Positions 34,147-43,091 of a stretch of 64,000 nucleotides of DNA are shown piece after piece; the first letter of the stretch is position 1, and each line of letters opens with the position of its first letter. The stretch lies in assembly GCF_016862635.1 (NCBI RefSeq), contig NZ_BONI01000034.1:31044-95043 (forward strand). Reading direction: 5' to 3'. The translations under genes were made by a program, and so were the position numbers. The notes below the pieces were generated by a model, which saw only the letters and a list, made by a program, of their open reading frames with translations, was not told where the DNA came from and did no database searches. Origin of the DNA: Catellatospora coxensis (GTDB taxonomy: Bacteria > Actinomycetota > Actinomycetes > Mycobacteriales > Micromonosporaceae).

Positions 34147-35049
34147 ATGTCTGAGCTACGCCACGCCATAGCCGTCGTCGCCCTGCTCGCCGCCACCGTG
34201 GCCGGCTGCGACGCGGACCCGCCGAGTCCGGCCGAGCCGAGCGTCTCGGCTGCGGCGTCTCCCGAGCCCGTGGAGACGCCCGCCCCCGGCGATCACCGCC
34301 TGACCATCCCCTGGAACGGCAACACCCGCTCGTTCGTGGTGCACGCCCCGCCGTCGTACGACGGGACCAAGCCGCTGCCGCTGGTCGTCGTCATGCACTA
34401 CTTCCCGGGCGACGCCGACGGCATCGCCGCCACCAGCGGGATGAGCGCCAAGGCCGACCGCGAGGGCTTCCTGGTGCTGTATCCCGAGGGCTTCTCCGGC
34501 GGCATGAACGCCCTGTCGTGCTGCGGCTCGGAGGACGACGTCGGCCTGATCAAGAACCTCGTCGCCCGGATGGTCGAGCGCTGGCACGTCGACGCCAAGG
34601 CGATCTACGCCACCGGCATCTCCAACGGCGGCGACATGGCCTACCGGCTCGCCGTCGAGATGCCCGGGGTCTTCGCCGCGATCGCCCCGGTCAGCGGCGG
34701 GTTCAGCGGCGGCAGGGCCACCCAGGCCGACTTCCGCCCCACCCAGCCGGTATCGGTGATCACCTTCGTCGGCGGCCTGGACCGCCACGCCGGGGCCTTC
34801 GAGTCCGGGCTGACGGCCTGGCAGGAGCGCCTGTCCTGCAAGGCGGCCCCGGCCGGCGGCCCGAAGCTGCCCAAGGGCGGCACCCGCAGCTCGGCGACCT
34901 GCGGCGACGGCAGCGAGCTGGTGATCTACCGGCTGCCGCAGATGGGCCACAGCTGGCCGGGAGCGCAGCGGGGCTCGCTGGCCGACCCGGACGCCGGGGT
35001 GAACGCCACCGACCTGATGTGGGAGTTCTTCCGCGCCCACCGGCGCTGA
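34147..35049 (+). CDS. PHB-depolymerase/feruloyl-esterase family lipoprotein, copy 1
   Basis: A 300-residue lipoprotein (VAGC lipobox near residue 21) with a Ser/Pro/Glu linker and an alpha/beta-hydrolase domain. The nucleophile is in TGISNGGDMAY, the acid probably the Asp of VGGLDRH, and the catalytic His in MGHSWPG. This is the esterase_PHB (LpqC-like) family that hydrolyses polyesters or feruloyl-type esters outside the cell. I use ATG 34147, with TAGGCT ending 7 nt upstream; ATG 34105 would lengthen the N-region unnaturally. A paralogue lies at 61122-62003. Confidence 0.85.
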   Translation: MSELRHAIAVVALLAATVAGCDADPPSPAEPSVSAAASPEPVETPAPGDHRLTIPWNGNTRSFVVHAPPSYDGTKPLPLVVVMHYFPGDADGIAATSGMSAKADREGFLVLYPEGFSGGMNALSCCGSEDDVGLIKNLVARMVERWHVDAKAIYATGISNGGDMAYRLAVEMPGVFAAIAPVSGGFSGGRATQADFRPTQPVSVITFVGGLDRHAGAFESGLTAWQERLSCKAAPAGGPKLPKGGTRSSATCGDGSELVIYRLPQMGHSWPGAQRGSLADPDAGVNATDLMWEFFRAHRR

Positions 35050-35055
35050 ACCCGG

Positions 35056-35080
35056 GGCCCGGTCCCGACAGGGCCGGGCC
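35056..35080 (+). terminator. Probable terminator after esterase copy 1
   Basis: GGCCCGGTCCC can pair with GGGCCGGGCC across a short loop, with one bulge, starting 6 nt after the stop. Confidence 0.45.
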
Positions 35081-35185
35081 GCTTCCGTGCACAGCAGCAC
35101 CAGCCGTATCAGCAGTCCCGGCGCGCGAGCGGGCGTAGTAGCGTAATTCTGGAGAAATCGACATATCGGCAGTCCGGGAGGTGCG

Positions 35186-36370
35186 GTGGACGTCTCCGGT
35201 GAGCAGGAACCCGGCAGGCGCTGGATGGGGGTCGGGCGCAGTCGCGCGACCGACTCCGGATCCGCGGCGATCGAGGCCGCACGCGGCGCGATGACCGGGC
35301 CCGAGCCCAAACTCCTGATCGTCTTCGCGGCGATCACCCATGACCCGCAGGCCGTGCTCGCGGGCGTGGCCGAGGCGGCGCCGGACGTGCCCGTGGTCGG
35401 CTGCACCACCCACGGCGAGATCGGGCCCGGCGGACCGGCCGACGGCACCATCACCGTGGCCGCCATCGGCGGGGCGGGCTTCCAGATCCGGACCCACGTG
35501 GCCACCGGCGTCACCGGGCGGCAGGGCGACGCCGGGTTCGAGGTCGCCGGCTGCGTCAGCGGCGTGAACCTGCCGCACAAGGTGCTGATGCTGCTCACCG
35601 ACGGCCTGGTACGCGACCAGGAGAGCATCGTGCGCGGCTGCTACCGGGCGCTGGGCGCGGGCGTGCCGCTGTTCGGCGGCGCGGCGGCCGACGGCTGGCG
35701 GATGAGCGGCGCCTACCTGTTCAAGGACGGCCGGGTGCTGACCGACGCGGTGATCGGCGTCGCCATCGCCTCCGAGGCGCCGCTGGCGGTGGCGGTCAAG
35801 CACGGCTGGCGCACCGTCGGCCAGCCGATGATCGTCACCCGCAGCGTCGACGGCCGCGTCTACACCCTCGACGACCGGCCCGCGCTCGACGTCTACCTGG
35901 AACGGCTCGACGCGCCGCCGGAGGCGTACACCGACCCGGCCGCGTTCACCGAGTTCGCGCTGCCCAGGCCGCTGGGTGTGCAGCGGCGCAGCGGCGTCGA
36001 GGCCCGCAACCTGTCCACCGAGGTGGACCTGGTCGGCCGGTCGATCGGCGGCGGCGGCGCGATCGACCCAGGCGGCCTGACCTGGGTGATGACCGGTGAC
36101 GAGCAGTCCATCCTGGAGGCCACCGACGACGCCTGCCGCGAGGCGCTCGCACGGCTGGAGGGCCACCCGGCGCTGGGCATGCTCACCTTCAGTTGCGCCG
36201 CGATCCGCGCGGTGATCGGCGACGACGGCATCCAGCGCGAGGGCGCGCGCCTGGACCGCTGGGCCGGGCCGCTGCCGTACGCCGGCTTCTACACCTACGG
36301 CGAGATCGCCCGAAACCACGGCATCGACGGATTCCACAACCAGACCCTCGCCGTGCTGGCGTTGAGCTGA
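35186..36370 (+). CDS. FIST domain signal-transduction protein
   Basis: A 394-residue cytoplasmic protein with FIST_N (~residues 25-220: LLIVFAAITHDPQAVLAGVA, VPVVGCTTHGEIG, GVPLFGGAAADGWRM) and FIST_C (~225-385: LSTEVDLVGRSIGGGGAI, FSCAAIRAVIGDDGI, PYAGFYTYGEIA). FIST proteins are proposed small-ligand (amino acid) sensors linked to signal output domains. A GGGAGG site precedes the GTG. The diguanylate cyclase gene starts 2 nt after its stop, so the two form a sensor-output operon. Confidence 0.92.
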   Translation: MDVSGEQEPGRRWMGVGRSRATDSGSAAIEAARGAMTGPEPKLLIVFAAITHDPQAVLAGVAEAAPDVPVVGCTTHGEIGPGGPADGTITVAAIGGAGFQIRTHVATGVTGRQGDAGFEVAGCVSGVNLPHKVLMLLTDGLVRDQESIVRGCYRALGAGVPLFGGAAADGWRMSGAYLFKDGRVLTDAVIGVAIASEAPLAVAVKHGWRTVGQPMIVTRSVDGRVYTLDDRPALDVYLERLDAPPEAYTDPAAFTEFALPRPLGVQRRSGVEARNLSTEVDLVGRSIGGGGAIDPGGLTWVMTGDEQSILEATDDACREALARLEGHPALGMLTFSCAAIRAVIGDDGIQREGARLDRWAGPLPYAGFYTYGEIARNHGIDGFHNQTLAVLALS

Positions 36371-36371
36371 C

Positions 36372-37874
36372 ATGCCGGGTTCGGCCGAGGCGCTGCACAT
36401 CCAGCAGCTCGTCGAGCTGATGGCTGTGGTCTCGTCGTCGACCGACGAGGCCTCAGCCGTGCAGAACGCCGTCGAGCGCTCCGCGCAGGCGCTGGAGGCC
36501 GAGGTCGCGGCGGTGGTGTTCGAGGGCAAGGTGGCCGCCTCGATCGGGTTCCCGCTCGGGGCGGCGCCCAACGACGACATCGTCGCGGTGAGCCTGCACG
36601 AACAGGACTGGCTGGAGGTGCCCGGCGTCGGGCGCTGCTCGGTGGCCGCCGCGGCGTGGGAGGGCAGCAACCCCGGCCACCTCGTGCTGGCCCGGTGGGA
36701 CGAGCCGTTCGCGATCGAGGAGCAGAACCTGATCCGCGGCATGGCCCGGCTGCTGGAACTGACCCTGACGATGCTGCGCACACTGGCCGCCGAGCAGTCC
36801 ATCCGGGAGTCCCTGCAGGAGCGCCAGCGGCTGCTGGAGCACCTGTTCACCATCCAGCGGGCCATCTCCCGCCGCGAGGACCTGCAGCAGATCCTCGACA
36901 CCATCACCCTGGCCGCGCGCGACCTGCTCGGCGACGAGATCAGCCTGCTGTGGCTGCGCGACGAGGACGACACCGGCCGGGCCCGGCTCGCCTCGGCCGC
37001 CGACGCCACCGGCATCCTTCCCGGCAGCGCCCTCACCACGGAGCTGACCGACGCCGCGACCGCCGATCAGGCGATCACCGCCGGCGACGTGGTGGTGCGT
37101 CAAGGCGGCATCGCTGCGACCGAGGTGGTCAGCCGGTTCGGCAGCGGCCCGGTGTGCGCCTCGATGGGCGCGCCCGTGTTCGACAGCGGCGTGATCACCG
37201 GCGCGCTCGTCGTGGCGTCCTGCGACGAAGGCAAGGTGTACGGGCCGTCGGACGTGCAGACGCTGCGCGCCTTCGCGGAGAACGTCAGCCTCGCCCTCAC
37301 CGACGCCAACACCGTCGTACGGATGCAGCAGGCCCACCACGACGCGCTGACCGGGCTCGCCAGCCGCCGGCTGTTCATGGAGCAGCTGACCCAGCGGCTG
37401 GCGATGGCCGACGCCGAGCACACCACCGTCGCGGTGCTGTTCCTCGACCTCGACCGCTTCAAGGACATCAACGACACCCTCGGCCACGCCGCCGGCGACC
37501 AGCTGCTGACGGTCACCGCCGACCGGATCGCCGCCCAGCTGCGCGCCGGCGACCTGGCCTCGCGCTTCGGCGGCGACGAGTTCGCCGTGATGCTGCACCG
37601 GGTGGACGGGCCGCGCGACGCCTCCGCCGTCGCCGCCCGCATCGCCACCGCGCTGGGCAAACCGATGCACGTCGCACATCAGCGGCTGCGGGTCGGGGCG
37701 AGCATCGGCATCGCGCTGAGCACCCCCGGCGGCCGCACCGACCCCGTCGAGCTGGTCGGCCACGCGGACCTCGCGATGTACCAGGCCAAACGCACCGACG
37801 CGGGCGGTTACTCCCTGTACGACGCCGCTACGGCGGCGCGCCAGGACACCCGCCCGGGAGCTGTACGGGCCTGA
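36372..37874 (+). CDS. GAF-GGDEF diguanylate cyclase
   Basis: A 500-residue protein. Residues ~1-140 look like a degenerate GAF-type sensor, ~150-310 a second GAF domain (RAISRREDLQQILDTITLAA, VFDSGVITGALVVASCDEGK), and ~320-490 a GGDEF domain (DALTGLASRRLFMEQL, LDLDRFKDINDTLGHAAGD, FGGDEFAV intact). It should make cyclic di-GMP in response to the GAF ligand and probably to the co-transcribed FIST protein. No RxxD inhibitory site is evident before GGDEF. Confidence 0.92.
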   Translation: MPGSAEALHIQQLVELMAVVSSSTDEASAVQNAVERSAQALEAEVAAVVFEGKVAASIGFPLGAAPNDDIVAVSLHEQDWLEVPGVGRCSVAAAAWEGSNPGHLVLARWDEPFAIEEQNLIRGMARLLELTLTMLRTLAAEQSIRESLQERQRLLEHLFTIQRAISRREDLQQILDTITLAARDLLGDEISLLWLRDEDDTGRARLASAADATGILPGSALTTELTDAATADQAITAGDVVVRQGGIAATEVVSRFGSGPVCASMGAPVFDSGVITGALVVASCDEGKVYGPSDVQTLRAFAENVSLALTDANTVVRMQQAHHDALTGLASRRLFMEQLTQRLAMADAEHTTVAVLFLDLDRFKDINDTLGHAAGDQLLTVTADRIAAQLRAGDLASRFGGDEFAVMLHRVDGPRDASAVAARIATALGKPMHVAHQRLRVGASIGIALSTPGGRTDPVELVGHADLAMYQAKRTDAGGYSLYDAATAARQDTRPGAVRA

Positions 37875-38035
37875 GCCGCCGGCCACGCTCCTCTCCGCAC
37901 GCGAACCGTCACCGCGCCTGGCCGGATGTGTTCAAAGGCTGTCGGGCTTCCGGCGACCATGACGCCACCGTGATACCCGTCCCGATGATGGGAGACGGCC
38001 GTCCGCAGTGGACCGCCACGAGAGGAGTGGAGTCC

Positions 38036-38932
38036 GTGGTGAAGGCAGCACCCACCATGCGCGTGATCGTCGCGGCCGTCGTGCTCGGCGCCGTACTCGC
38101 CCCGGCGGCGCCGGCGGCGGCCCTCCCCGACCCGCTGATCACCCTGCAGGAGCAGGCCAGCGAGAGCAGTCCCGACCCGAAGACCGTCGTCGTGTCCTGC
38201 CCGGACGACGCGTGGGTGTTCGCCGTCGGCGGCTGGACCGACGACAGCTCCGGCCAGGCGCTGCTGACCCGGCTGGAACCCGCCGCCGACCTGCGGTCGG
38301 GAATCGTGTCGGCGCGGCCGGCCAACGGCGGCACGACGCCGTTCTCCCTCACGGCCCAGGTGATCTGCGCCCGGACCCTGGTGGCCCCGACCCGGGTCGC
38401 CAACACGACCATGCAGGGCATTTCCATCGAGGTGGAATGCCCCGCGCCGACGGTCATGCTGGGCTTCGGGTTCGCGATGGGCCGCAACGCCGAGAACCGG
38501 CGGCTCGACCAGCTGGAGCCGGACGGCGACCTGACACAGGTCACCGTGGGCACCTCGGGCGTCGGCCAGACCGGCTCGCTGACCGCGTACGGCATCTGCC
38601 ACACGGTGGTGGAGACGCCGGGCGCACTGATAAACATCTATCGGGCGACCGGTATCCCCGTGACCGGCCAGACCTGGCCGAAGCTCGCCACCCTCCTGCC
38701 GATGACCTTCGGCCTGGCGTTCGGTGTCGGCGCGATCGTCACCGGCCCCGGCAGCCACCTCGACGGGTTCCTGCTGCGGCCGTTCGGCGAGGGCGTCGCC
38801 CGCGCGGACCGCATCAGCACGCTGCCCGGCCTGCCGATCCTGCGCACGCCCGCCCGAACCACGAGCCTGATGGGTCCGGCCGAGGACCCGTCGCTGACGA
38901 CCGTCGGCGCGCGCATCGGCACATTCCACTGA
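38036..38932 (+). CDS. Secreted Cys-Pro repeat protein B
   Basis: The predicted protein is 298 residues with a Sec signal (VIVAAVVLGAVLAPAAPAAA). No known domain. The mature part has the same repeat plan as the protein at 10354: a Cys-containing opening (VVSCPDDAWVFAVGGW, EVECPAPTVMLGFGFA), a segment ending LTRLEP or LDQLEP, and a closing Cys (TAQVICART, TAYGICHTV). The third unit lacks the Cys pair. AGGAG lies 8 nt before GTG 38036; GTG 38039 is an alternative. Its stop is 8 nt from the convergent regulator's stop. Confidence 0.65.
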   Translation: MVKAAPTMRVIVAAVVLGAVLAPAAPAAALPDPLITLQEQASESSPDPKTVVVSCPDDAWVFAVGGWTDDSSGQALLTRLEPAADLRSGIVSARPANGGTTPFSLTAQVICARTLVAPTRVANTTMQGISIEVECPAPTVMLGFGFAMGRNAENRRLDQLEPDGDLTQVTVGTSGVGQTGSLTAYGICHTVVETPGALINIYRATGIPVTGQTWPKLATLLPMTFGLAFGVGAIVTGPGSHLDGFLLRPFGEGVARADRISTLPGLPILRTPARTTSLMGPAEDPSLTTVGARIGTFH

Positions 38933-38944
38933 CCAGGGGGTCAG
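38929..38944. terminator. Mini-palindrome spanning two convergent stop codons
   Basis: CTGACC-AGGG-GGTCAG is a perfect 6-bp stem that contains the TGA of the secreted protein on one strand and the TGA of the regulator on the other. It is the only sequence between the genes, so any termination signal must be here or inside a coding region. Confidence 0.45.
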
Positions 38945-41900
38945 CGGGGGGCTGCCGCCCGCCGGACCGGGATCAGCAGATCCCCGTCCGGCGGGCGCAC
39001 GCCGATCGAGCGCATCGCCTCGCCGTACCGGTCGAACGCACGCCGGGCCTCGCCGTGCTGCCCGCCCGCGACCAGCGTGCGCACCAGCGACCGGTACGCC
39101 CGCTCGTCATACGGATCGCGCTCCAGCAGCCGCAGCAGGTACGCCACGGCCGCGCCCGGCTGGCCCGCCGCCCGGCTGGTGTGCGCCAGCATCCGCAGCA
39201 TCGCCAGGTACGCCGCCCGCGCCTCCTCACGCAGCGGGCCCGCCCACTCCGCGTACGGCTCGTCCTCGAACGCGTCGGCCCGGTAGAGCTGGTCCGCGGC
39301 CAGCAGCACCAGCCGCGCCTGCGGCAACGCCTCCTGCTCGACCAGGCGGCGGCCCCGCGCCACCTGCTCCAGGAAGTCCTCCACGTCCACCCCCGTGGTG
39401 GCCGTGTTCAGCGCGATGCTGCCCTGGTCGGCCGTCAGGTAGCGGTCTGCCGGATGCGCCTTGCCCGGGTCGAGCACCCCCCGCACGATGTTGAGCAGCA
39501 CCGACAGCCGGTGCCCGGTACGCTGCACGTCACCATCCGGCCACAGCAGCTCGCTCAGCTCACTGCGCGGCACCGGCCGCCCACGCCGCCCGACCAGGAT
39601 GCGCAGCAGGTCACGGGCCTTGCGCGACTGCCACGACGACGCCGGGACCACCTGCCCGGCCAACTCCACCTCGAACCGCCCCAGCGCCCGCACCACGACC
39701 GGCGGGCGGTCCACCGCCGCACCGGGCCCCCCGCCGATCCGGTCCGCCAGCGCGTCCGCCGCCGCCAGCCGCTGCTCTCCGAACACCCCGTCGGCCCGCT
39801 CGTCCGGCCCCGCCCACGGCGTACGGCTCGCCAGCACGGCGATCCGGGCCGCCTCGACCTCGGCTCCCGCCTCGATCCAGATCGCCCGCGACTCCCGCAG
39901 CGCGGCACGAGCCCGCCCGGGGTCGTCCTCGGCGGCCGCCCGCAACTCCAGCGCGTCGGCCAGCCCCGCCCGGTCCCCCTGACCGCGGGCCACCCGCGCC
40001 GCCTCGGTGGCCAGATCCGCGGCCCGGCCGGCCTCGCCCTGGCTGAGCGCGATCCACCCCTGGGCCAGCAGGGCCGGACCGGACAGCTCCGGCCCGGCCT
40101 GGTCGGCGGCGGCGTCGGCGTGCCCGGCGGCCGTCTTCACGTCGTCGCCGAGCAGCACCATAGCCAGCCCCGACAGCGCCGGGACCAGCACATGCGCGTT
40201 GCCGGTGCCCGAGGCGACCTGCACCACCTGCTCGTACGCGGCCCGCGCCTGCTCGCGCCAGCCGCGCCGCCGGAACAGCTCCGCCAGACCCAGCACCGCC
40301 CCGGCGAACCGGCGCGAGCCGAACCGCTGGTAGTGCCCGATCGCCGCCCGGTAACGGCGTGCCGCCTCGTCGTAGTGGCCGAGCATGGCCAGCGCGTCGG
40401 CCTCGTTGCCCAGCGCGATCGCCTGCAGGCTCGGCGACCCGGCCGCCCGCGCGTACGCCGCGCACAGCCGCGCCGCCTCCAGCGCCGCCGGGTAGCGCGC
40501 CGCCTGCAGGTGCTGGAACGTGCGGTTGGTGTGGATGCGGGTCAGCAGCATCACGTCGCCGGTGCGGTGCGCGATCGGCAGCGCGAGCGCGAAGTGCTCC
40601 TCGCTGCCCGCGGCGTCCCCGGCGACGGCCTGCGACAGCGCCACGCTCAGGTACGCGGTGGCCAGCGCCCCGTCGTCACCGGAGCGCACCGCCCGGCGCA
40701 CCGCCTCGCGCGCCTCCCCGACCGCGCTGTCGGTGTCCCCGGCCAGCAGGTACGCGTGCGCCCGCCAGGCGGTCAGCAGGGCCGTGTCGGCGCTGTCGCC
40801 GCGCTCGTCGCCCCGGGCGAACACGTCCAGCGCGCCCCGGGCGTCGCCGCGCTGGTAGGCGACCCGGCCCGCCCGCCAGGCCAGGCCCGCGTCCAGTTCG
40901 TGCCGCCCGGCGCCGAGTTCGTCGTACGCGCGCGCGGCGGCCTCCAGGTCCCCGGCCGTGCGCAGCGCGTCGGCGTGCAACAGCACCAGCCGGTGATCAC
41001 GTTCCGGTTCGGGCAGCGCCGCCAACACCTCCGTGACCAGGGCGGCCTGCCCGGCCGCGATGATCCGGTCGCCGTGCTCGCGCAGCACCCGGGCCGCCCC
41101 GGCATGGTCTCCGGCGCGCAGGTGCTCCCGCGCCGCCGCGCCCGGCGGACCGTGCCGGCCGTACCAGGCCGCCGCGGCATGCGGATGCGCGTCCGGTGCC
41201 CGTACACCCCGATCCATGACCGCCACCTGCGCTATCACCGGCACCACGTGGTCGTCGTCCGGCAGCCCGGGCACCACCGGTCCGCGGACCAGCAGCCCGG
41301 TCCGGCGCAGCAGGGCGATCAGGTCCTCGGCGTCGTCGTGGCCGAGCGCCGCGCACAGCCCCGCGGTCACCGGCGTACGGTCGCCGACGTCGGCCACCAG
41401 CCGCCGTGCCGCATCGGGCAGCCCACCGAGCACCTCGGCCCGGACATACTCCCGCAGCCCGCCCACGGCCAGGGCCTTCGCCGACTCCCCCGCCGCCGGA
41501 CCGCCGAGCCGGACCGCCTCCACCGCGAAGTCGACCAGCGCCGGCCAGCCCCGCGTGGCGGTGTGCAGCGCGGCGGCAAGGTCGGGATCGGACAGGCCGC
41601 CCTCCTCCGCCAGCAGCGCCGCGACATCGTCCACCGTGCGGGCGAGCTCGGCCGGGCCGAGTTCGGTCCAGCGGCCGGGCCGGCCGGTGTGCCGCCACGG
41701 CAGCGGCCGGCGCGAGGCCAGCGACACCTCCGCGTCGTCGGGCAGCTCCTCGATCGCGATCAGCAGTTCGCGCAGCTCCGGCACCGACAGTGCGGGCAGG
41801 TCGTCGAGCACGAGGCAGCGCACGTCGTCGGCGGCCGCCCCGCGGACGAAGCCGCACGGATCGTCGCCGCCCTGCCACCAGCGCGCCCGGACGGGCGGGC

Positions 41901-41976
41901 ACAGGCCACGCAGCAGGGTCGTCTTGCCGTAGCCCGCTGCGCCGACCACGATCCGGCGGCTCGGCCCGCTGACCAT
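38941..41976 (-). CDS. Large AfsR/MalT-like regulator (NTPase-TPR-BTAD)
   Basis: A 1011-residue protein. Residues ~10-270 form a STAND-type NTPase with Walker A GAAGYGKTTLL and Walker B CLVLDDLPAL. A helical TPR array follows (~300-720; LAWRAGRVAYQRGDARGALD and similar). The C-terminus has an OmpR-type winged helix (~745-830; RALGRFEVELAGQVV, LSELLWPDGD) and a BTAD domain (~840-1000; YLLRLLERDPYDERAYRSL). The order, NTPase first and DNA-binding domain last, is MalT-like, opposite to AfsR. Such proteins usually activate secondary-metabolite or catabolic genes; no cluster lies beside it here. Confidence 0.88.
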   Translation of the reverse strand: MVSGPSRRIVVGAAGYGKTTLLRGLCPPVRARWWQGGDDPCGFVRGAAADDVRCLVLDDLPALSVPELRELLIAIEELPDDAEVSLASRRPLPWRHTGRPGRWTELGPAELARTVDDVAALLAEEGGLSDPDLAAALHTATRGWPALVDFAVEAVRLGGPAAGESAKALAVGGLREYVRAEVLGGLPDAARRLVADVGDRTPVTAGLCAALGHDDAEDLIALLRRTGLLVRGPVVPGLPDDDHVVPVIAQVAVMDRGVRAPDAHPHAAAAWYGRHGPPGAAAREHLRAGDHAGAARVLREHGDRIIAAGQAALVTEVLAALPEPERDHRLVLLHADALRTAGDLEAAARAYDELGAGRHELDAGLAWRAGRVAYQRGDARGALDVFARGDERGDSADTALLTAWRAHAYLLAGDTDSAVGEAREAVRRAVRSGDDGALATAYLSVALSQAVAGDAAGSEEHFALALPIAHRTGDVMLLTRIHTNRTFQHLQAARYPAALEAARLCAAYARAAGSPSLQAIALGNEADALAMLGHYDEAARRYRAAIGHYQRFGSRRFAGAVLGLAELFRRRGWREQARAAYEQVVQVASGTGNAHVLVPALSGLAMVLLGDDVKTAAGHADAAADQAGPELSGPALLAQGWIALSQGEAGRAADLATEAARVARGQGDRAGLADALELRAAAEDDPGRARAALRESRAIWIEAGAEVEAARIAVLASRTPWAGPDERADGVFGEQRLAAADALADRIGGGPGAAVDRPPVVVRALGRFEVELAGQVVPASSWQSRKARDLLRILVGRRGRPVPRSELSELLWPDGDVQRTGHRLSVLLNIVRGVLDPGKAHPADRYLTADQGSIALNTATTGVDVEDFLEQVARGRRLVEQEALPQARLVLLAADQLYRADAFEDEPYAEWAGPLREEARAAYLAMLRMLAHTSRAAGQPGAAVAYLLRLLERDPYDERAYRSLVRTLVAGGQHGEARRAFDRYGEAMRSIGVRPPDGDLLIPVRRAAAPR

Positions 41977-42172
41977 CGTCGTTCGTCCCTCCGTTCTGCT
42001 CCTGACGGCACCCGATCCGAATTAACCCGTGTCCGATCCGGACGGCAAATGAATTCTTCCGGTGACAGCCATCGGACCGCCAGCACCGGCACCGGTCGAT
42101 GCCCGGGACGTCGATCCGACCGACATGCGCGAACGCGACAACCCGTCCACCACGCGAATATGCGAACATCGG

Positions 42173-42898
42173 ATGGTGTCCCAGCACGCTGGATCCAATG
42201 TGGTCATGCCTGGAATGATCATACGCGTCGACCTGGGCGAGACGCCCGAGCTGTTCGTCGTCCGCCGGTTGTTGGCCGCCATCGACAACATCTACGAGGT
42301 GGCGCTACTCGCCCGGGCCGCCACGCAACCAGGCTTGCTACCCAGACACACCGACAATCCGGACGGGTACGAGGAGGCGGCGAACTCGATCAGCCGCGCC
42401 GCCCCGATGCGAACGGTCTCTCTCAAGCTCAACAGCCCACTGGAAATTGCCCTGACGCACGCCGCCAAGATGGAGTGGTACGTCTACAGCGTCGGCGCTC
42501 TCGCACTGCTGGGCCAGATCCTCACCCTGATCGAGCGCTGGCGCAGGAATCAGCACGAGCACCGTAGCCGCGAACAGGACTGGCGCAGCCGAGAGCAGGA
42601 TCTCGATGATCGCGCGCTCACGCTCGCGGCACGGAAGCACGCCAGCGATCTCATGATCTCCAAGGTCTTCGATGCCGTAGCGCTCCGCACTCTGAGCGCC
42701 GCCGACCTCACGGCCGTCGCTGGATCTTTCGCCGAGGTGATGCGGTGGAGAACAACGGCCGTCGAGCCTGTCGAACCCGCACCCGCCAACCACCCGGACG
42801 CGGCCGCCATCGAGTTGATCCGCCAAGCGCTTGCGGAAGACGCGAAGAACGGCGCGCCTGATCAGGAGCGTGATCAGGCGTTGCAGAGAGACCGGTGA
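42173..42898 (+). CDS. Hypothetical protein with membrane segment and coiled coil
   Basis: A 241-residue protein from ATG 42173; ATG 42206 and 42215 are alternatives and the start is not settled. A soluble N-terminus (VDLGETPELFVVRRLLAAID) leads to one hydrophobic segment (YVYSVGALALLGQILTLIER), then a strongly charged helix likely to be a coiled coil (RNQHEHRSREQDWRSREQD). I do not recognise the family. It is divergent from the large regulator across ~200 bp with no clear operator. Confidence 0.55.
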   Translation: MVSQHAGSNVVMPGMIIRVDLGETPELFVVRRLLAAIDNIYEVALLARAATQPGLLPRHTDNPDGYEEAANSISRAAPMRTVSLKLNSPLEIALTHAAKMEWYVYSVGALALLGQILTLIERWRRNQHEHRSREQDWRSREQDLDDRALTLAARKHASDLMISKVFDAVALRTLSAADLTAVAGSFAEVMRWRTTAVEPVEPAPANHPDAAAIELIRQALAEDAKNGAPDQERDQALQRDR

Positions 42899-43091
42899 GG
42901 TGGGGTCCGTCCGCTCCCGGGGTGACGCGTGGTTCCGCACGCGGCCGGGCAGTATGGCGCGCCGATAGCGGCCAGGCACTCAGATCTCGCCACCGAAGGC
43001 GGCCGGGCACGTGGTCTGACCCCCGCAACACCGCTGGCCGCCGCCACGAAAATACGTGGATCGATGTCGCACGGCGGGCTACGGTCGCCGC

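Noticed and set aside
38008..42567. Plus-strand open frame of 1519 codons opposite the large regulator
   Set aside because: Composition is dominated by Arg/Pro/His/Gln with no domain pattern, while the minus-strand frame has intact Walker, TPR and BTAD motifs.
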